Program-made: the position numbers and the translations under genes
NCBI RefSeq assembly: GCF_010470675.1
Contig: NZ_VOIQ01000002.1
Location: 124,001 to 188,000, forward strand
DNA length: 64,000 nucleotides
Direction of reading: 5' to 3'
From: Desulfovibrio sp. JC010
GTDB lineage: Bacteria; Desulfobacterota; Desulfovibrionia; Desulfovibrionales; Desulfovibrionaceae
In this document: positions 8,080 through 16,852 of the stretch, one piece after another
How positions within the stretch are numbered: position 1 is the stretch's first letter
Layout: every line of letters begins with the position of its first letter
The notes under the pieces: generated by a model
The model's database searches: none
What the model was told of the DNA's origin: nothing
What the model saw: only the letters and a program-made list of their open reading frames with translations

Positions 8080-8499
8080 ATGTCAGACATGAAGGTTCAC
8101 CCTATTCAGCTTGTTTCAGTTGGTGTCAAAAAACTTGAAGCTGAAGCTTTCGCTTTTCCTGAGCCTAATGTTCAGGCTGATGGGGATTCATTTTCTTTTG
8201 AATTTGGTCACTCTGAATTTGATAAAGAAGAAAGATCAATTTCAGTAGGTGTGAACATTGAGATCGGTACAGAGAAATGCAATCAAGAAAATCCTCCTTT
8301 TGCGTTAAAAGTTGAATTAATAGGTCATTTTGAAGTAGACACAGAACAATTTGATATTGAACATATAGACCATTGGGCACGGCATAATGCTCCATTGCTA
8401 CTATACCCTTATTTGAGAGAGCACGCCTTCGCTTTGTCGGCAAGACTAGGGTTTACTCCTGTTCTATTGCCGCTACTACAGATACCGTCTTCAAAATAA
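8080..8499 (+). CDS. SecB-like chaperone, third gene of the toxin-antitoxin-chaperone cassette
   Basis: A 139-residue protein with the SecB fold signature in its C-terminal half: a strand-rich core, then HWARHNAPLLLYPYLREHA (about residues 101-119) and GFTPVLLPLLQIP. These correspond to SecB's LFPYARE...GFPxLxLxPVNF region. The N-terminal half is shorter and divergent from housekeeping SecB. AAGGA lies 8 bases before ATG 8080. Solitary SecB-like proteins next to toxin-antitoxin pairs protect the antitoxin from proteolysis (TAC systems). It closes the three-gene unit, which ends at a strong terminator. Confidence 0.75.
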   Translation: MSDMKVHPIQLVSVGVKKLEAEAFAFPEPNVQADGDSFSFEFGHSEFDKEERSISVGVNIEIGTEKCNQENPPFALKVELIGHFEVDTEQFDIEHIDHWARHNAPLLLYPYLREHAFALSARLGFTPVLLPLLQIPSSK

Positions 8500-8501
8500 T
8501 T

Positions 8502-8538
8502 AAAGGCTGGTTTTCTACACGAAAACCAGCCTTTTCTA
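8502..8538 (+). terminator. Rho-independent terminator after the TAC cassette
   Basis: Perfect 14-bp stem (8502-8515 with 8521-8534), 5-base loop, then a short T-rich tract. It also has A/T tracts on the other side and could serve the convergent diguanylate cyclase gene. Confidence 0.85.
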
Positions 8539-8560
8539 TTTGAATATCAAACCCAACCTT

Positions 8561-8590
8561 ACCCTAAAACAAACTCCCCTACCCCCCAGC
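8561..8590. repeat. Direct repeat of the ruvB 3' end (copy downstream of cyclase gene)
   Basis: Bases 8561-8580 are identical to 10101-10120, and the match continues to about 8590 with two substitutions. Read on the minus strand it encodes GG-stop-GSLF-stop, against GGQGSLF-stop at the real ruvB end. The Gln codon CAG has become TAG, and this TAG now serves as the stop of the cyclase gene. Confidence 0.85.
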
Positions 8591-10030
8591 AACCCGATCC
8601 TTACCCTGCACTTTTGATTCATACATAGCTTTATCAGCACGCAGTGCAAACGAATCAAGGGTATCTCCATCCTGAAACTCGGACACACCGCAACTGACTG
8701 TGATCTTAATTTCGTCAGCTGCGGGAGAAACGTTATTGCATTTGTAGCTGTTGTAAACAGAAGAGCGAATGCGTTCTGCCACGTTCATGGCTATGGACAT
8801 TTTCCCGTCCACCAAAATGATGAACTCATCTCCGCCCCAACGGGCGCAAAAGTCATCATTGCGGATAGCTGAACTGATGGCACGTGAAGTATCTTTAATG
8901 ATGGTATCGCCTTTAAGATGTCCACAGAGATCATTGATGTTCTTAAAATCATCAATATCAAGCAGAATAAGCGAAAATGGATTTCCTTTCCTACGAAAAT
9001 TAGCCATTGCAGCATCAAACCGCTGTTCAAACAAACGGCGGTTGGCAACTCCGGTCAGGGCATCTGTTCCGGCCTGCTTTTCCAGACGTATTTGAAAATG
9101 GTTAATAGTCAGAATGCTCAAGAAAAGAATCAGCAGGGTCGCGCCCCCACCAACAAGCAGAGTTCGGGACAGGTTATCGCGGGCAGTTCCAAGAGCTGCG
9201 TTTTCACTCTGCTGAACGACAAGAATCCATTCGAATTCAGGAATATAGCGAGTGGTCAAATATTTCTTGTCTCCATCTACAGAAAACTCAAATATCGCCG
9301 GTTCGCTATTGGAGGCCAACAGCTTATGGGCAACTGTTTCAATACCCGGCAAATCTTTAATATTTGCCTTTTCGATCAAATGCACATTACTGTGCATCTG
9401 GATCACACCGTCTAAATCAACCAGAAAAATCTCTTTGGAGTACTTCTTTGAAAAACTATCCAAAAGCTTTGAAACCTTATCCATATTAAGGCCAACACCG
9501 GCAACTCCTAGAAACTTGCCGTCTTTGCCTTCAACTCTGTGATTAATAAAAACGGTCAGAATATTATCCGCTACCTCGTTGGTATCAACATCCAGATCAT
9601 ATTTTTCACCGGACTCAATAAAATCATAAAACCAGACATCGTGCCTGTCCTGTTCGGAAACCTTCTTCAGAACCCCACCGGGATGATAATATTTCCTGGT
9701 ACTGGCTGAGACAAAAAAAGCACTGAAAAAACCGTACTCTTCTTTGATTTCATTCAAATAACGCTGAACAGCATCCGGATTTTTCTCTCCATAAGCTGTC
9801 CAATCCTGAAGAAAGGTATCGTTCGCCATGAGTGATGAAACAAAAACAGGACGCATGATCCCGGACTGAATTTCCGAATATATGTTATCGCGAGTCAGTG
9901 GCAAGGCGGAATAGACGATCTCATCATGAATATTTTTGCGTGAAACATTGTAGTTGAACAAACTGATAAGAACGAATGCGCCAACCAGAATAGCGGCCAC
10001 CGCCATTATTAATTTTAACCTTATGGACAT
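8579..10030 (-). CDS. Membrane diguanylate cyclase with periplasmic Cache sensor
   Basis: The 483-residue protein makes cyclic di-GMP in response to a periplasmic ligand. A first TM helix (about 7-27) is followed by a double-Cache-like sensor (about 30-285), a second TM (about 290-312) and a GGDEF domain (about 325-483). TDALTGVANRR opens the GGDEF domain. The active site is WGGDEF, and RNDD five residues upstream is a complete inhibitory I-site, so product feedback is expected. GGAG precedes the ATG. It sits between ruvB and the TAC cassette, bracketed by 30-base direct repeats derived from the ruvB tail, so it is probably a late insertion. Confidence 0.9.
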   Translation of the reverse strand: MSIRLKLIMAVAAILVGAFVLISLFNYNVSRKNIHDEIVYSALPLTRDNIYSEIQSGIMRPVFVSSLMANDTFLQDWTAYGEKNPDAVQRYLNEIKEEYGFFSAFFVSASTRKYYHPGGVLKKVSEQDRHDVWFYDFIESGEKYDLDVDTNEVADNILTVFINHRVEGKDGKFLGVAGVGLNMDKVSKLLDSFSKKYSKEIFLVDLDGVIQMHSNVHLIEKANIKDLPGIETVAHKLLASNSEPAIFEFSVDGDKKYLTTRYIPEFEWILVVQQSENAALGTARDNLSRTLLVGGGATLLILFLSILTINHFQIRLEKQAGTDALTGVANRRLFEQRFDAAMANFRRKGNPFSLILLDIDDFKNINDLCGHLKGDTIIKDTSRAISSAIRNDDFCARWGGDEFIILVDGKMSIAMNVAERIRSSVYNSYKCNNVSPAADEIKITVSCGVSEFQDGDTLDSFALRADKAMYESKVQGKDRVAGG

Positions 10031-10050
10031 TTACTCTCCGCGAAAAAAAA

Positions 10051-10082
10051 GCAAAGCCCCGAACAGGCTTTGCAATTCAAAC
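10051..10082 (-). terminator. Terminator downstream of ruvB
   Basis: GCAAAGCC (10051-10058) pairs with GGCTTTGC (10066-10073). On the minus strand the hairpin is followed by a run of eight T (bases 10043-10050), so it ends the yebC-ruvCAB transcript before the cyclase gene. Confidence 0.85.
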
Positions 10083-10100
10083 TATAAATTTACCCTAGAT

Positions 10101-10130
10101 ACCCTAAAACAAACTCCCCTGCCCCCCGGC
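10101..10130. repeat. Direct repeat at the true ruvB 3' end
   Basis: Partner of 8561-8590. It covers the last codons and stop of ruvB (GGQGSLF-stop) plus a few bases beyond. The two copies are 1,540 bases apart and enclose the diguanylate cyclase gene and the ruvB terminator. Confidence 0.85.
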
Positions 10131-11102
10131 ATCACGACTGGACGCAACCTTCTGCAAATGCTGATAAGCCCGGGCAGTAGCAACGCGCCCTCTAGGGGTT
10201 CGCTTCAGAAAACCGCACTGGATCAGGTAAGGCTCGTAAATATCCTCAATGGTCCGTACTTCCTCGGAACAGGCCACGGCGATGGTCTTTACACCCACGG
10301 GACCGCCACCGAACTGGTCGATCAAGATGGTCAGGATTTTACGGTCCATGTAATCGAGACCCAACGGATCGACATCCAGCTTGTTCAGGGCCATGTCAGC
10401 CAGTTCGCCTGTTACTACCCCGTCACCATGCACGGTGGCGAAATCACGCACCCTGCGCAGGAGACGGTTGGCGATACGCGGTGTGCCTCTGGAACGCTTG
10501 CCGATGATGAGCGCGCCTTCGTCGGTGACCTTGAGGTCAAAGATTCTGGCGGCGCGGGTGACGATGCGGGCCAACTCTTCCGGGGAATAGAATTCCAAGC
10601 GAAAAATGCAGCCGAAACGGTCACGAAGCGGTGAGGTGAGCAGTCCGAGGCGGGTTGTGGCACCCACCAGAGTGAACGGCTCAAGGTCAATCTTTACGGT
10701 GCGGGCGGCAGGTCCCTGCCCGATGATCAGGTCGAGGTTGAAATCCTCCATGGCCGGGTAGAGCACTTCCTCTACGTTGGCGGGCACACGGTGGATTTCA
10801 TCGATGAAAAGTATGTCGTTGCGCGAAAGGTTGGTCAGGATGGCGGCGAGGTCTCCGCTGCGCTCCAGAACAGGACCGGATGTGGAAATGAGATTGACTC
10901 CCAGCTCGGATGCGATGATCCGGGCGAGGGTTGTTTTACCCAGACCGGGGTTGCCGTAGAAAAGGGCGTGGTCCATGGCATTGCCGCGCCCGCGCGCAGC
11001 TTGAATGAAGACATCTAGGTTATCGCGTAGATCGTCCTGACCGATAAAATCGGCCAAGCGTTGCGGTCTGATGTGATCGTCTGAACCGTTGTTTTCCATC
11101 AT
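10104..11102 (-). CDS. ruvB: Holliday junction branch migration helicase RuvB
   Basis: RuvB is the hexameric AAA+ motor that drives branch migration of Holliday junctions with RuvA. The 332 residues contain Walker [10 protein letters not shown] (about 50-58), Walker B LFIDEIHR, sensor motifs [18 protein letters not shown] and the C-terminal winged-helix domain (about 255-325, including RTPRGR). Its length matches the family. It lies 24 bases downstream of ruvA in the yebC-ruvCAB operon and is followed by a strong terminator. Confidence 0.97.
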   Translation of the reverse strand: MMENNGSDDHIRPQRLADFIGQDDLRDNLDVFIQAARGRGNAMDHALFYGNPGLGKTTLARIIASELGVNLISTSGPVLERSGDLAAILTNLSRNDILFIDEIHRVPANVEEVLYPAMEDFNLDLIIGQGPAARTVKIDLEPFTLVGATTRLGLLTSPLRDRFGCIFRLEFYSPEELARIVTRAARIFDLKVTDEGALIIGKRSRGTPRIANRLLRRVRDFATVHGDGVVTGELADMALNKLDVDPLGLDYMDRKILTILIDQFGGGPVGVKTIAVACSEEVRTIEDIYEPYLIQCGFLKRTPRGRVATARAYQHLQKVASSRDAGGQGSLF

Positions 11103-11126
11103 ATTCCGGTGCTTCCTGCTGAAAAA

Positions 11127-11738
11127 TTATTTGTTCTGGGAAATCTTTTTCAAAGCTACGCGGATAGCTCCACCGGCGTCAAGATCAGGTTCCTCTTCGA
11201 AGATTTCCTTGAGGATTTCGCGCACTTCCTCATCCCCGTAACCGAGGTTGCGCAGACCGGAAAGGGCGTCGAGGAATTCACTGCGGTCACCTTCAACCGG
11301 GCAGGCACCGCTGCGCACGGTGGCGGATTTGAGATTTTCCATCTTGTCCTTCAGGGACCAGAGAATCTGTCGTGCGGACTTGGGTCCGATACCGGGAACG
11401 ATGGACAGGGTCTTCACATCCTCGCGGAAGACTAAATCCTGCAAGTCCTTGGGGCCGAACTGGGAAAGGATGGCCAAGGCCTTTTTGGGACCGAGACGGT
11501 CCACGGAAATAAGGGTGCGGAAAACTTCGCGGTCATCAAAACAGGGGAAACCGTAAAGATCGAAAGCGTCCTCACGAATCACGGAGTGAACATAAAAGGT
11601 CACATCCGAACCGGATTCCGGCAGGGTGGAGATTGCGGTGAGGGTCAGGAAAAGTTCATAGCCCACTCCACCGGGAGTGAGGATGATGCAGGATTTGTCT
11701 GTGGCCTCAAGCAGCTTACCGTGGATATAGGCGATCAT
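11127..11738 (-). CDS. ruvA: Holliday junction DNA-binding protein RuvA
   Basis: RuvA binds the four-way junction as a tetramer and loads RuvB. The 203 residues show the N-terminal OB fold (MIAYIHGKLLEATDKSCII), the tandem helix-hairpin-helix motifs (LISVDRLGPKKAL and LSIVPGIGPKSARQI, about residues 73-123) and a C-terminal RuvB-binding helical domain (about 150-200). The start overlaps the end of ruvC by four bases, giving translational coupling. Confidence 0.97.
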   Translation of the reverse strand: MIAYIHGKLLEATDKSCIILTPGGVGYELFLTLTAISTLPESGSDVTFYVHSVIREDAFDLYGFPCFDDREVFRTLISVDRLGPKKALAILSQFGPKDLQDLVFREDVKTLSIVPGIGPKSARQILWSLKDKMENLKSATVRSGACPVEGDRSEFLDALSGLRNLGYGDEEVREILKEIFEEEPDLDAGGAIRVALKKISQNK

Positions 11739-12241
11739 CTTCCGGCTACCTTTGCGAATCTTCGTTCATTGAGATGGCAGATCGCAATGCCCAGCGCATC
11801 GGTGGTATCGTTGGCCCACTTGGTGTTCTTCACACCGAGGATACGCTCCACCATGAAAGCGACCTGAGACTTATCGGCCCGTCCGCTGCCCACAAGGTTA
11901 CTCTTGACCTTGGTGGGTTCGTACCCCGAAACAACAAGGCCGGAGACAGCACAGGCAGCCATGGCCGCACCACGGGCCTGCCCCAGCTTGAGGGCCGAAG
12001 CCGGATTGGAGGCGACAAACGCATTTTCGATTGCCGCCTCGTCCGGTGAATGGTCTTTTATAAGCTCTGCGATGCGGGAATAAATCTCCCCCAGCCGCGA
12101 GCACATGGGCTTTTTGGTATTGGTGCGGATTGTCCCGGCATCCACTAAAGTTACCTGACCGGAAAGCTCACGCACTATTCCGTATCCGGTAACGCGGGTT
12201 CCGGGGTCAATGCCGATGATTACAATACCGGATTCACCCAT
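11735..12241 (-). CDS. ruvC: Crossover junction endodeoxyribonuclease RuvC
   Basis: RuvC resolves Holliday junctions by paired nicks. The 168 residues begin with the conserved IIGIDPGTRVTGYG strand (first catalytic Asp). A catalytic glutamate follows in EAAIENAFV (about residue 69), with later acids in GSGRADKSQV and NDTTDALGIAICH. The ATG directly follows the stop of yebC without spacer, and the 3' end overlaps ruvA. The DNA repair operon order yebC-ruvC-ruvA-ruvB is widespread. Confidence 0.97.
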   Translation of the reverse strand: MGESGIVIIGIDPGTRVTGYGIVRELSGQVTLVDAGTIRTNTKKPMCSRLGEIYSRIAELIKDHSPDEAAIENAFVASNPASALKLGQARGAAMAACAVSGLVVSGYEPTKVKSNLVGSGRADKSQVAFMVERILGVKNTKWANDTTDALGIAICHLNERRFAKVAGR

Positions 12242-12988
12242 CTAGTCTTCCATTTCAGCCATGAGCTCATCGGGGAAGTCAGCGTTGACGTGTACATTCT
12301 GTACGTCGTCGTTGTCTTCCAGCTTTTCCATGAGGTTCATGAGCTTCTTGGCAGTGGGTACGTCAACTTCAACAAGGTTCTTGGGCACGTAAGCGAGATC
12401 GGAGCTTTTGGCTTCGCACTCGGCTGCCTCAAAAGCCTTCTGAACTTCAGTAAAATCTTCGGGCATGCAGTGTACTTCGAGGGAATCGTCTTCAGCGATT
12501 ACGTCCTCTGCACCGCCTTCAAGGCCGATTTCCAGCAGTTGGTCTTCGGTGTACTTTTCAGCATCAAAAACCATGACGCCTTTTTTATCAAACATCCATG
12601 CAACGCAGCCTGCTTCACCCATGGAGCCGCCGCCTTTACCAAGGGCGTGACGCACTTCGGCAACAGTACGGTTCTTGTTGTCGGTGGCTGCTTCGATGAG
12701 CACAGCTACACCGCCGGGGCCGTAACCTTCGTACATGACTTCGGAAATATCGCCACCGGCCAGTTCGCCGGTACCTTTTTTGATGGCGGTATCGATCTTG
12801 TCGTTGGGCATGTTCACGCCCTTCGCCTTGGAAATGGCAAGACGCAGGGAGGGGTTCATTGCCGGATCGCCTCCGCCCTTGGCTGCAAGGATGATGTCCT
12901 TTGCCATTTTGGTGAAAATCTTACCGCGCTTGGCGTCCTGTCTACCTTTTCTGTGCTGGATGTTAGCCCATTTACTATGTCCGGCCAT
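12242..12988 (-). CDS. yebC: YebC/PmpR family protein
   Basis: The 248-residue protein starts with the invariant [18 protein letters not shown] and continues with the family's second landmark [18 protein letters not shown] (about residues 80-97). The acidic C-terminal region is typical. YebC proteins were described as transcriptional regulators, and more recently as factors relieving ribosome stalling on proline stretches; which applies here is unknown. An AGGAGG sits 6 bases before the ATG. It is the first gene of the ruv operon. Confidence 0.95.
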   Translation of the reverse strand: MAGHSKWANIQHRKGRQDAKRGKIFTKMAKDIILAAKGGGDPAMNPSLRLAISKAKGVNMPNDKIDTAIKKGTGELAGGDISEVMYEGYGPGGVAVLIEAATDNKNRTVAEVRHALGKGGGSMGEAGCVAWMFDKKGVMVFDAEKYTEDQLLEIGLEGGAEDVIAEDDSLEVHCMPEDFTEVQKAFEAAECEAKSSDLAYVPKNLVEVDVPTAKKLMNLMEKLEDNDDVQNVHVNADFPDELMAEMED

Positions 12989-13056
12989 TTTTTCCTCCTG
13001 AGAATATCAAAGTCCCGGCTTATATTTTTTTTGCTGGGACAGTATTTATATAATGA

Positions 13057-13140
13057 TGCCTCCGGCGGCCCTCCGGGGGCCAAAGAAACTTTTGCAAAAG
13101 TTTCTCTGGACTCTTCAAAACCTTTTATTAAGGCTTCGCC
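13057..13140. repeat. Dispersed intergenic hairpin module, copy 2
   Basis: GCCTCCGGCGGCC box, then an AGAAACTTTTGCAAAAGTTTCT palindrome (about 13084-13105), then a TGGACTCTTCAAAACCTTTTATTAAGGCTTCGCC tail (quoted in part: AAAACCTTTTATTAAGG, GCTTCGCC). Located between rlmE and yebC. Together with the oppositely oriented copy 3 it fills the 287-base gap between these genes, in which I see no ORF. Confidence 0.7.
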
Positions 13141-13179
13141 AACTATTTATCCAAAGACCGTCCTAACAAGCTAAAGAAT

Positions 13180-13257
13180 AAGCCTACTAAAACGTTTTGG
13201 GATTCTTAAACCCTTTTGGAAAAGGGTTTAAGGCCCCCGGCAGGGCCGCCGGAGGCA
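13180..13257. repeat. Dispersed intergenic hairpin module, copy 3 (inverted relative to copy 2)
   Basis: AAAACGTTTTGGGATT, then a TTAAACCCTTTT-GG-AAAAGGGTTTAA hairpin (about 13207-13232), then GGGCCGCCGGAGGC. It lies just downstream of rlmE on the minus strand and may stop or stabilise that transcript. Copies 2 and 3 face each other. Confidence 0.7.
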
Positions 13258-13275
13258 AATAATGAATCAACCTTC

Positions 13276-13875
13276 TTACTCTTCTCCGCCGCGAAAGCCA
13301 AGTCCTACTATGAAGAACTCTTTGCTTTCTTCGCGGCAACTCTTCGGCTTAAACCGTTTTACCTTGGAAAACATCTTCCGCAGGGAGTCGATATAATCTT
13401 TCACGTCAGGCCCGTCGAAAATTTTAACGATAAAATGCCCGCCTTTTTTGAGCCTGCTGGGCACGATATCCCGTGCGCGTTCGCAAAGCTCAAGAGAATT
13501 GGCCTGATCGGCAAACTTCACCCCGGTTGTCTTGGGAGCCATGTCGCTGATAATCAGGTCATAGGGCAGCTGCTTATCCATGGCAGCCAGCAGTTCCGGG
13601 GAATCCTCAAATACGTCGGCCTGCAAAAATGTTGCGTTCTCAGGGAAAACCGTATCAGTGGACTGAATGTCCACTGCCAGCACGCGTCCGTTGTCCCCGA
13701 CCTTCTTGGCGGCAAAAAGGGTCCATGAACCGGGAGCGGCTCCGAGATCCATAACATTCTGGCCTTTTGCGAAAACCTTGAACCGCTTGTCCAGTTCCTG
13801 AAGCTTGTATACGGAACGGGCGGGATAATTTTCCTTTTTGGCCCTTTTAAAATAATGATCGCGATATTGTTTCAT
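13276..13875 (-). CDS. rlmE: 23S rRNA 2'-O-ribose methyltransferase RlmE (FtsJ/RrmJ)
   Basis: The enzyme methylates U2552 of 23S rRNA late in large-subunit assembly. The 199 residues show the FtsJ N-terminal [15 protein letters not shown]-like region (here [14 protein letters not shown]), the SAM-binding motif [10 protein letters not shown] (about residues 43-52), [11 protein letters not shown], and the C-terminal KIFDGPD segment. The K-D-K-E catalytic tetrad is consistent with [20 protein letters not shown] and CREESKEFF. It is monocistronic, flanked by repeat modules. Confidence 0.93.
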   Translation of the reverse strand: MKQYRDHYFKRAKKENYPARSVYKLQELDKRFKVFAKGQNVMDLGAAPGSWTLFAAKKVGDNGRVLAVDIQSTDTVFPENATFLQADVFEDSPELLAAMDKQLPYDLIISDMAPKTTGVKFADQANSLELCERARDIVPSRLKKGGHFIVKIFDGPDVKDYIDSLRKMFSKVKRFKPKSCREESKEFFIVGLGFRGGEE

Positions 13876-13985
13876 AATCTGAATTTATGTTTCGCAGTGA
13901 TCCGCAAAAGACTTTTGCTACCGACTGCGTTATAAGGTGTCTGGAAATTAACTTATTACGGCCTGCAAGCCAAGTATCGTAAGCA

Positions 13986-15467
13986 ATGAAGCGTCCCGAA
14001 AGAATCCGTATAAAAAACGAATCCGGCCAGCCGCAATCTCTTCCCGAAGGCGAGAGATATTTTCAGGACCTCGGCGGCGCAGGAGATATTCTGTTCCTCG
14101 GCCTCGGCCCCGATCCGGCATTGGCGACACAGCTGTTCCCGCAGGCGGAAAATTTATATTACATGGAATGCCCGGGACTGGCCGCGCAACTGCCCGAAGG
14201 GTATACAATCCCGACCGGATTTACGCAAATCACCCCGGACGCAGCATTGGATTTATCAGAATTCAGAGTGATCCTGTACACTCCCGGCAAACGCTTGTTT
14301 CCCTCTTTCTGGGAACCGCTGCTCTCAAAGCTGACCGTGGCGCGGGCCGGAATAATGCGCAAAGAACGCAGCAGAACCATCTGGATTCCCGGCAACGAGG
14401 ACTCACTGTTGGTGCCGGAACTCTGCCGCGCCTTCGATGCCGAGGGCTTCACATACAGGGTTATCGAACCGGATGCAATGCGCAAAAACCTGCTCTACCT
14501 GCTGGATGGCGAACTGCCGGAAATACTCCTGAGCATAAACTTCAGCGGACTGGATAACGCAGGCGAAACATTTTTCATGCTCCGCGAAGCCGGGGTGAAA
14601 GCTGCAGTCTGGATGGTGGATAACCCCTTCCACGTCATTTCGGGCATCAAATCAAATTACTGGCAGGAAGTTCCGACCCTTGTAACCGACCACTGGTTCA
14701 TTCAAGCCCTTGAAGATCATGGAGCAAAAAAAGTAGGCCACCTGCCCCTTGCCGCTGACCCGGCGATTTTCAACGGGAATATCAAGCCCTGTCCGCAGCT
14801 TGATGAGCGGACGGTTTTTGTAGGCCGCTCCAGTTTTCCGAAGAAAGATAATTTTTTCTCCGGCTGTACATTTAATATAGAAGATGAAAAAGCAGTCCTG
14901 CAGGCAATCGAAAACGACAGCAAACCGAATTTTGAATGGTGGGCAAAGCGGGACAATATCGCCCGATTCTGGCCCGGAAAAGACGTTCGTTCCACCGGAT
15001 TCAGAACCGAGCAATCGGGTTTGCTCTGGCGGATACTCGCCCTGCGGAGTGCCGGAAAGGAACTGACCGTTTTCGGTGATGAGGGCTGGAAACAATACCT
15101 GCCCGACGCTGACCTGCGCCCCCCGGTGGATTATTTTACCGAACTTCCGGGGATTTACTCCGGGGCTGGAATCAGCCTGAATATGACCAGCCCGCTGCTG
15201 CCCTGCGGCCTGACCCAGCGCAATTTTGATGTCTGGGCCACCGGAGGATTCCTGCTCAGTGATTATACTCCGGGAATGTCCATTTTTCCTGAAGAGCTTC
15301 TAAAACATTGCACTTTTAACGTTCCTGCCGAATTACCGGCAAAAATCGAGTTTATAAAAGACAATCCGCAGCTGAAAAAAGAACTTTCAAAAAATTGGCA
15401 GGAGCTTATAATGTCTGAGCACACATACAAAAACAGAGTCCATAAACTGTTAAATTTTCTTAATTAA
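13986..15467 (+). CDS. CgeB-like glycosyltransferase family protein
   Basis: The 493-residue protein has an N-terminal DUF3880-like region and a C-terminal glycosyltransferase-1-like domain. That domain is recognised by the segment QRNFDVWATGGFLLSDY followed by the acidic/helical tail ending YKNRVHKLL, typical of the CgeB 'spore maturation protein' family. Many Desulfovibrio genomes carry several such genes, often near flagellar or surface glycan genes. Here there are no obvious glycan neighbours. It is probably a soluble cytoplasmic transferase; donor and acceptor are unknown. Confidence 0.75.
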   Translation: MKRPERIRIKNESGQPQSLPEGERYFQDLGGAGDILFLGLGPDPALATQLFPQAENLYYMECPGLAAQLPEGYTIPTGFTQITPDAALDLSEFRVILYTPGKRLFPSFWEPLLSKLTVARAGIMRKERSRTIWIPGNEDSLLVPELCRAFDAEGFTYRVIEPDAMRKNLLYLLDGELPEILLSINFSGLDNAGETFFMLREAGVKAAVWMVDNPFHVISGIKSNYWQEVPTLVTDHWFIQALEDHGAKKVGHLPLAADPAIFNGNIKPCPQLDERTVFVGRSSFPKKDNFFSGCTFNIEDEKAVLQAIENDSKPNFEWWAKRDNIARFWPGKDVRSTGFRTEQSGLLWRILALRSAGKELTVFGDEGWKQYLPDADLRPPVDYFTELPGIYSGAGISLNMTSPLLPCGLTQRNFDVWATGGFLLSDYTPGMSIFPEELLKHCTFNVPAELPAKIEFIKDNPQLKKELSKNWQELIMSEHTYKNRVHKLLNFLN

Positions 15468-15540
15468 ATACGTTTAAAACAAAACGGCACAGCTTTTGCT
15501 TTTCCTGATCTCAGAAACTCTAATCAAGGATGATGACGAG

Positions 15541-16200
15541 ATGCGGAAACTACTTATTTGCCTTGCCCTTACAGCTTTGACCTGCATGAGCGGATGCTCC
15601 GCTTCGGTACTTTTACCGCCGCTGCCAGGACCGATGATGATCCCGTCTTCAATCAGTTCTGTATACACCGCCTACTCCATCAGCACTGATGAACGCGGAT
15701 TCCAGACCATCGTAGAAGACGAAATGCTCGAAACCAGCATTCAGTCCGACATTCTCAACGAAAAGGGACTGAACATAATGGATCTGAGCACATACGCCTA
15801 CAACGGGCATGTTTATGTGGTCGGTGAATATGATGAAAAGGAAGATTTCCAGCGCATCCGTAAAATCGTCAAAAGCAACAAAAAAGTAAACTCCCTGACA
15901 ACCTACCTCTTTGCGGAAGATGAAAGCGCATGCGGCAAGACAGACGACTACCTGATACAGACGTCAGTAAAAAGTGCCCTTTTAAATGATAATTCCGTAT
16001 GGGGAGCCAACATTGCCGTAAAATCAGTGCAGTGCAACGTTGTGCTCATGGGCAGGGTGGCAAGCGTAAATGAAGCAATTACCGCCAAACAGATTGCTGC
16101 GAACACAAGCGGGGTGAAGGGAGTGAAATCTTTCATCCGCTCCACCCGGCAGAACAAATATCTTCGGCAGCATAAAAAAATAGCCGCCGCCATGCGCTGA
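15541..16200 (+). CDS. BON-domain lipoprotein
   Basis: The start at ATG 15541 gives 219 residues beginning with a lipoprotein signal peptide (RKLLICLALTALTCMSGC, lipidated Cys about 19). Two BON-type repeats follow: about 55-125 (LETSIQSDILNEKGL ... VVGEYDEKEDFQRIRKIV) and about 135-205 (IQTSVKSALLNDNS ... VVLMGRVASVNEA). This is the OsmY/YraP/DolP arrangement that binds phospholipid at the outer membrane. It is probably an envelope-integrity factor. AAGGA lies 10 bases upstream, 73 bases after the glycosyltransferase gene. Confidence 0.82.
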   Translation: MRKLLICLALTALTCMSGCSASVLLPPLPGPMMIPSSISSVYTAYSISTDERGFQTIVEDEMLETSIQSDILNEKGLNIMDLSTYAYNGHVYVVGEYDEKEDFQRIRKIVKSNKKVNSLTTYLFAEDESACGKTDDYLIQTSVKSALLNDNSVWGANIAVKSVQCNVVLMGRVASVNEAITAKQIAANTSGVKGVKSFIRSTRQNKYLRQHKKIAAAMR

Positions 16201-16222
16201 ACCGTGGATCGGAAAATTGAGT

Positions 16223-16852
16223 TTAAAGAGAAAAGTGGTTCTTAAGCCTCTCTTTCATCAATTCAAGATCCCCGGCGTTAATGGCAGCCACTATATCCTG
16301 ATGCTCCTGAGCATGTGTGCCAAGGTCCATTCCTTTTTCAAAATGATCCTTGACCAGAGAGAACATCCAGTAGTCGTTGGCCAGAGCTTCCCAGGAACGG
16401 ACAAGAGATCCATTGCCGGAACACTCCATTATGGTCCGGTGAAAATCCAGATCAGCCTGCCCTACGGCAGCCATATCCTTCTGCTCAACCCCTGAGAACA
16501 TCTTTTCAACGTTATCAGCCAGACTTTCCACATCAATCCTGTCCAGCTCAAACCCCCAGCCCAGAGCCAAAGGTTCCAGCTCACTCCTGACTGCAAAATA
16601 TTCATAAAGTTCACCGGAAGACAGAATCTTAACCCGTGAGCCTTTGTAGGGTTCGGTTTCAACAAAACCGCGGGCGGTCAAGTCCCGGATCGCCTCCCGG
16701 ACCGCGCCCTGACTGACCTGCAACTCGCGCGAAATTCTTGTTTCAACGATCTTTTCTCCGGGTTTCAGAAACCCATTCAAAATGCTGCCTACGAGATGCT
16801 CTACAACGTCATCTCGCAAAACACGTCTTTTCAGCCCAACACTGGCAACCAT
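16223..16852 (-). CDS. GntR-family transcriptional regulator, FCD (FadR) subfamily
   Basis: The 209 residues comprise an N-terminal winged helix (about 10-75: HLVGSILNGFLKPGEKIVETRISRELQVSQGAVREAIRDL) and an all-helical FCD ligand domain (about 85-205). The latter includes metal-binding-type DFHRTIMECSGN. FCD regulators sense organic acids, sugar acids or amino acids. No target operon is adjacent; upstream is a 420-base AT-rich gap and then a chemoreceptor, so the regulon cannot be guessed. Confidence 0.88.
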   Translation of the reverse strand: MVASVGLKRRVLRDDVVEHLVGSILNGFLKPGEKIVETRISRELQVSQGAVREAIRDLTARGFVETEPYKGSRVKILSSGELYEYFAVRSELEPLALGWGFELDRIDVESLADNVEKMFSGVEQKDMAAVGQADLDFHRTIMECSGNGSLVRSWEALANDYWMFSLVKDHFEKGMDLGTHAQEHQDIVAAINAGDLELMKERLKNHFSL

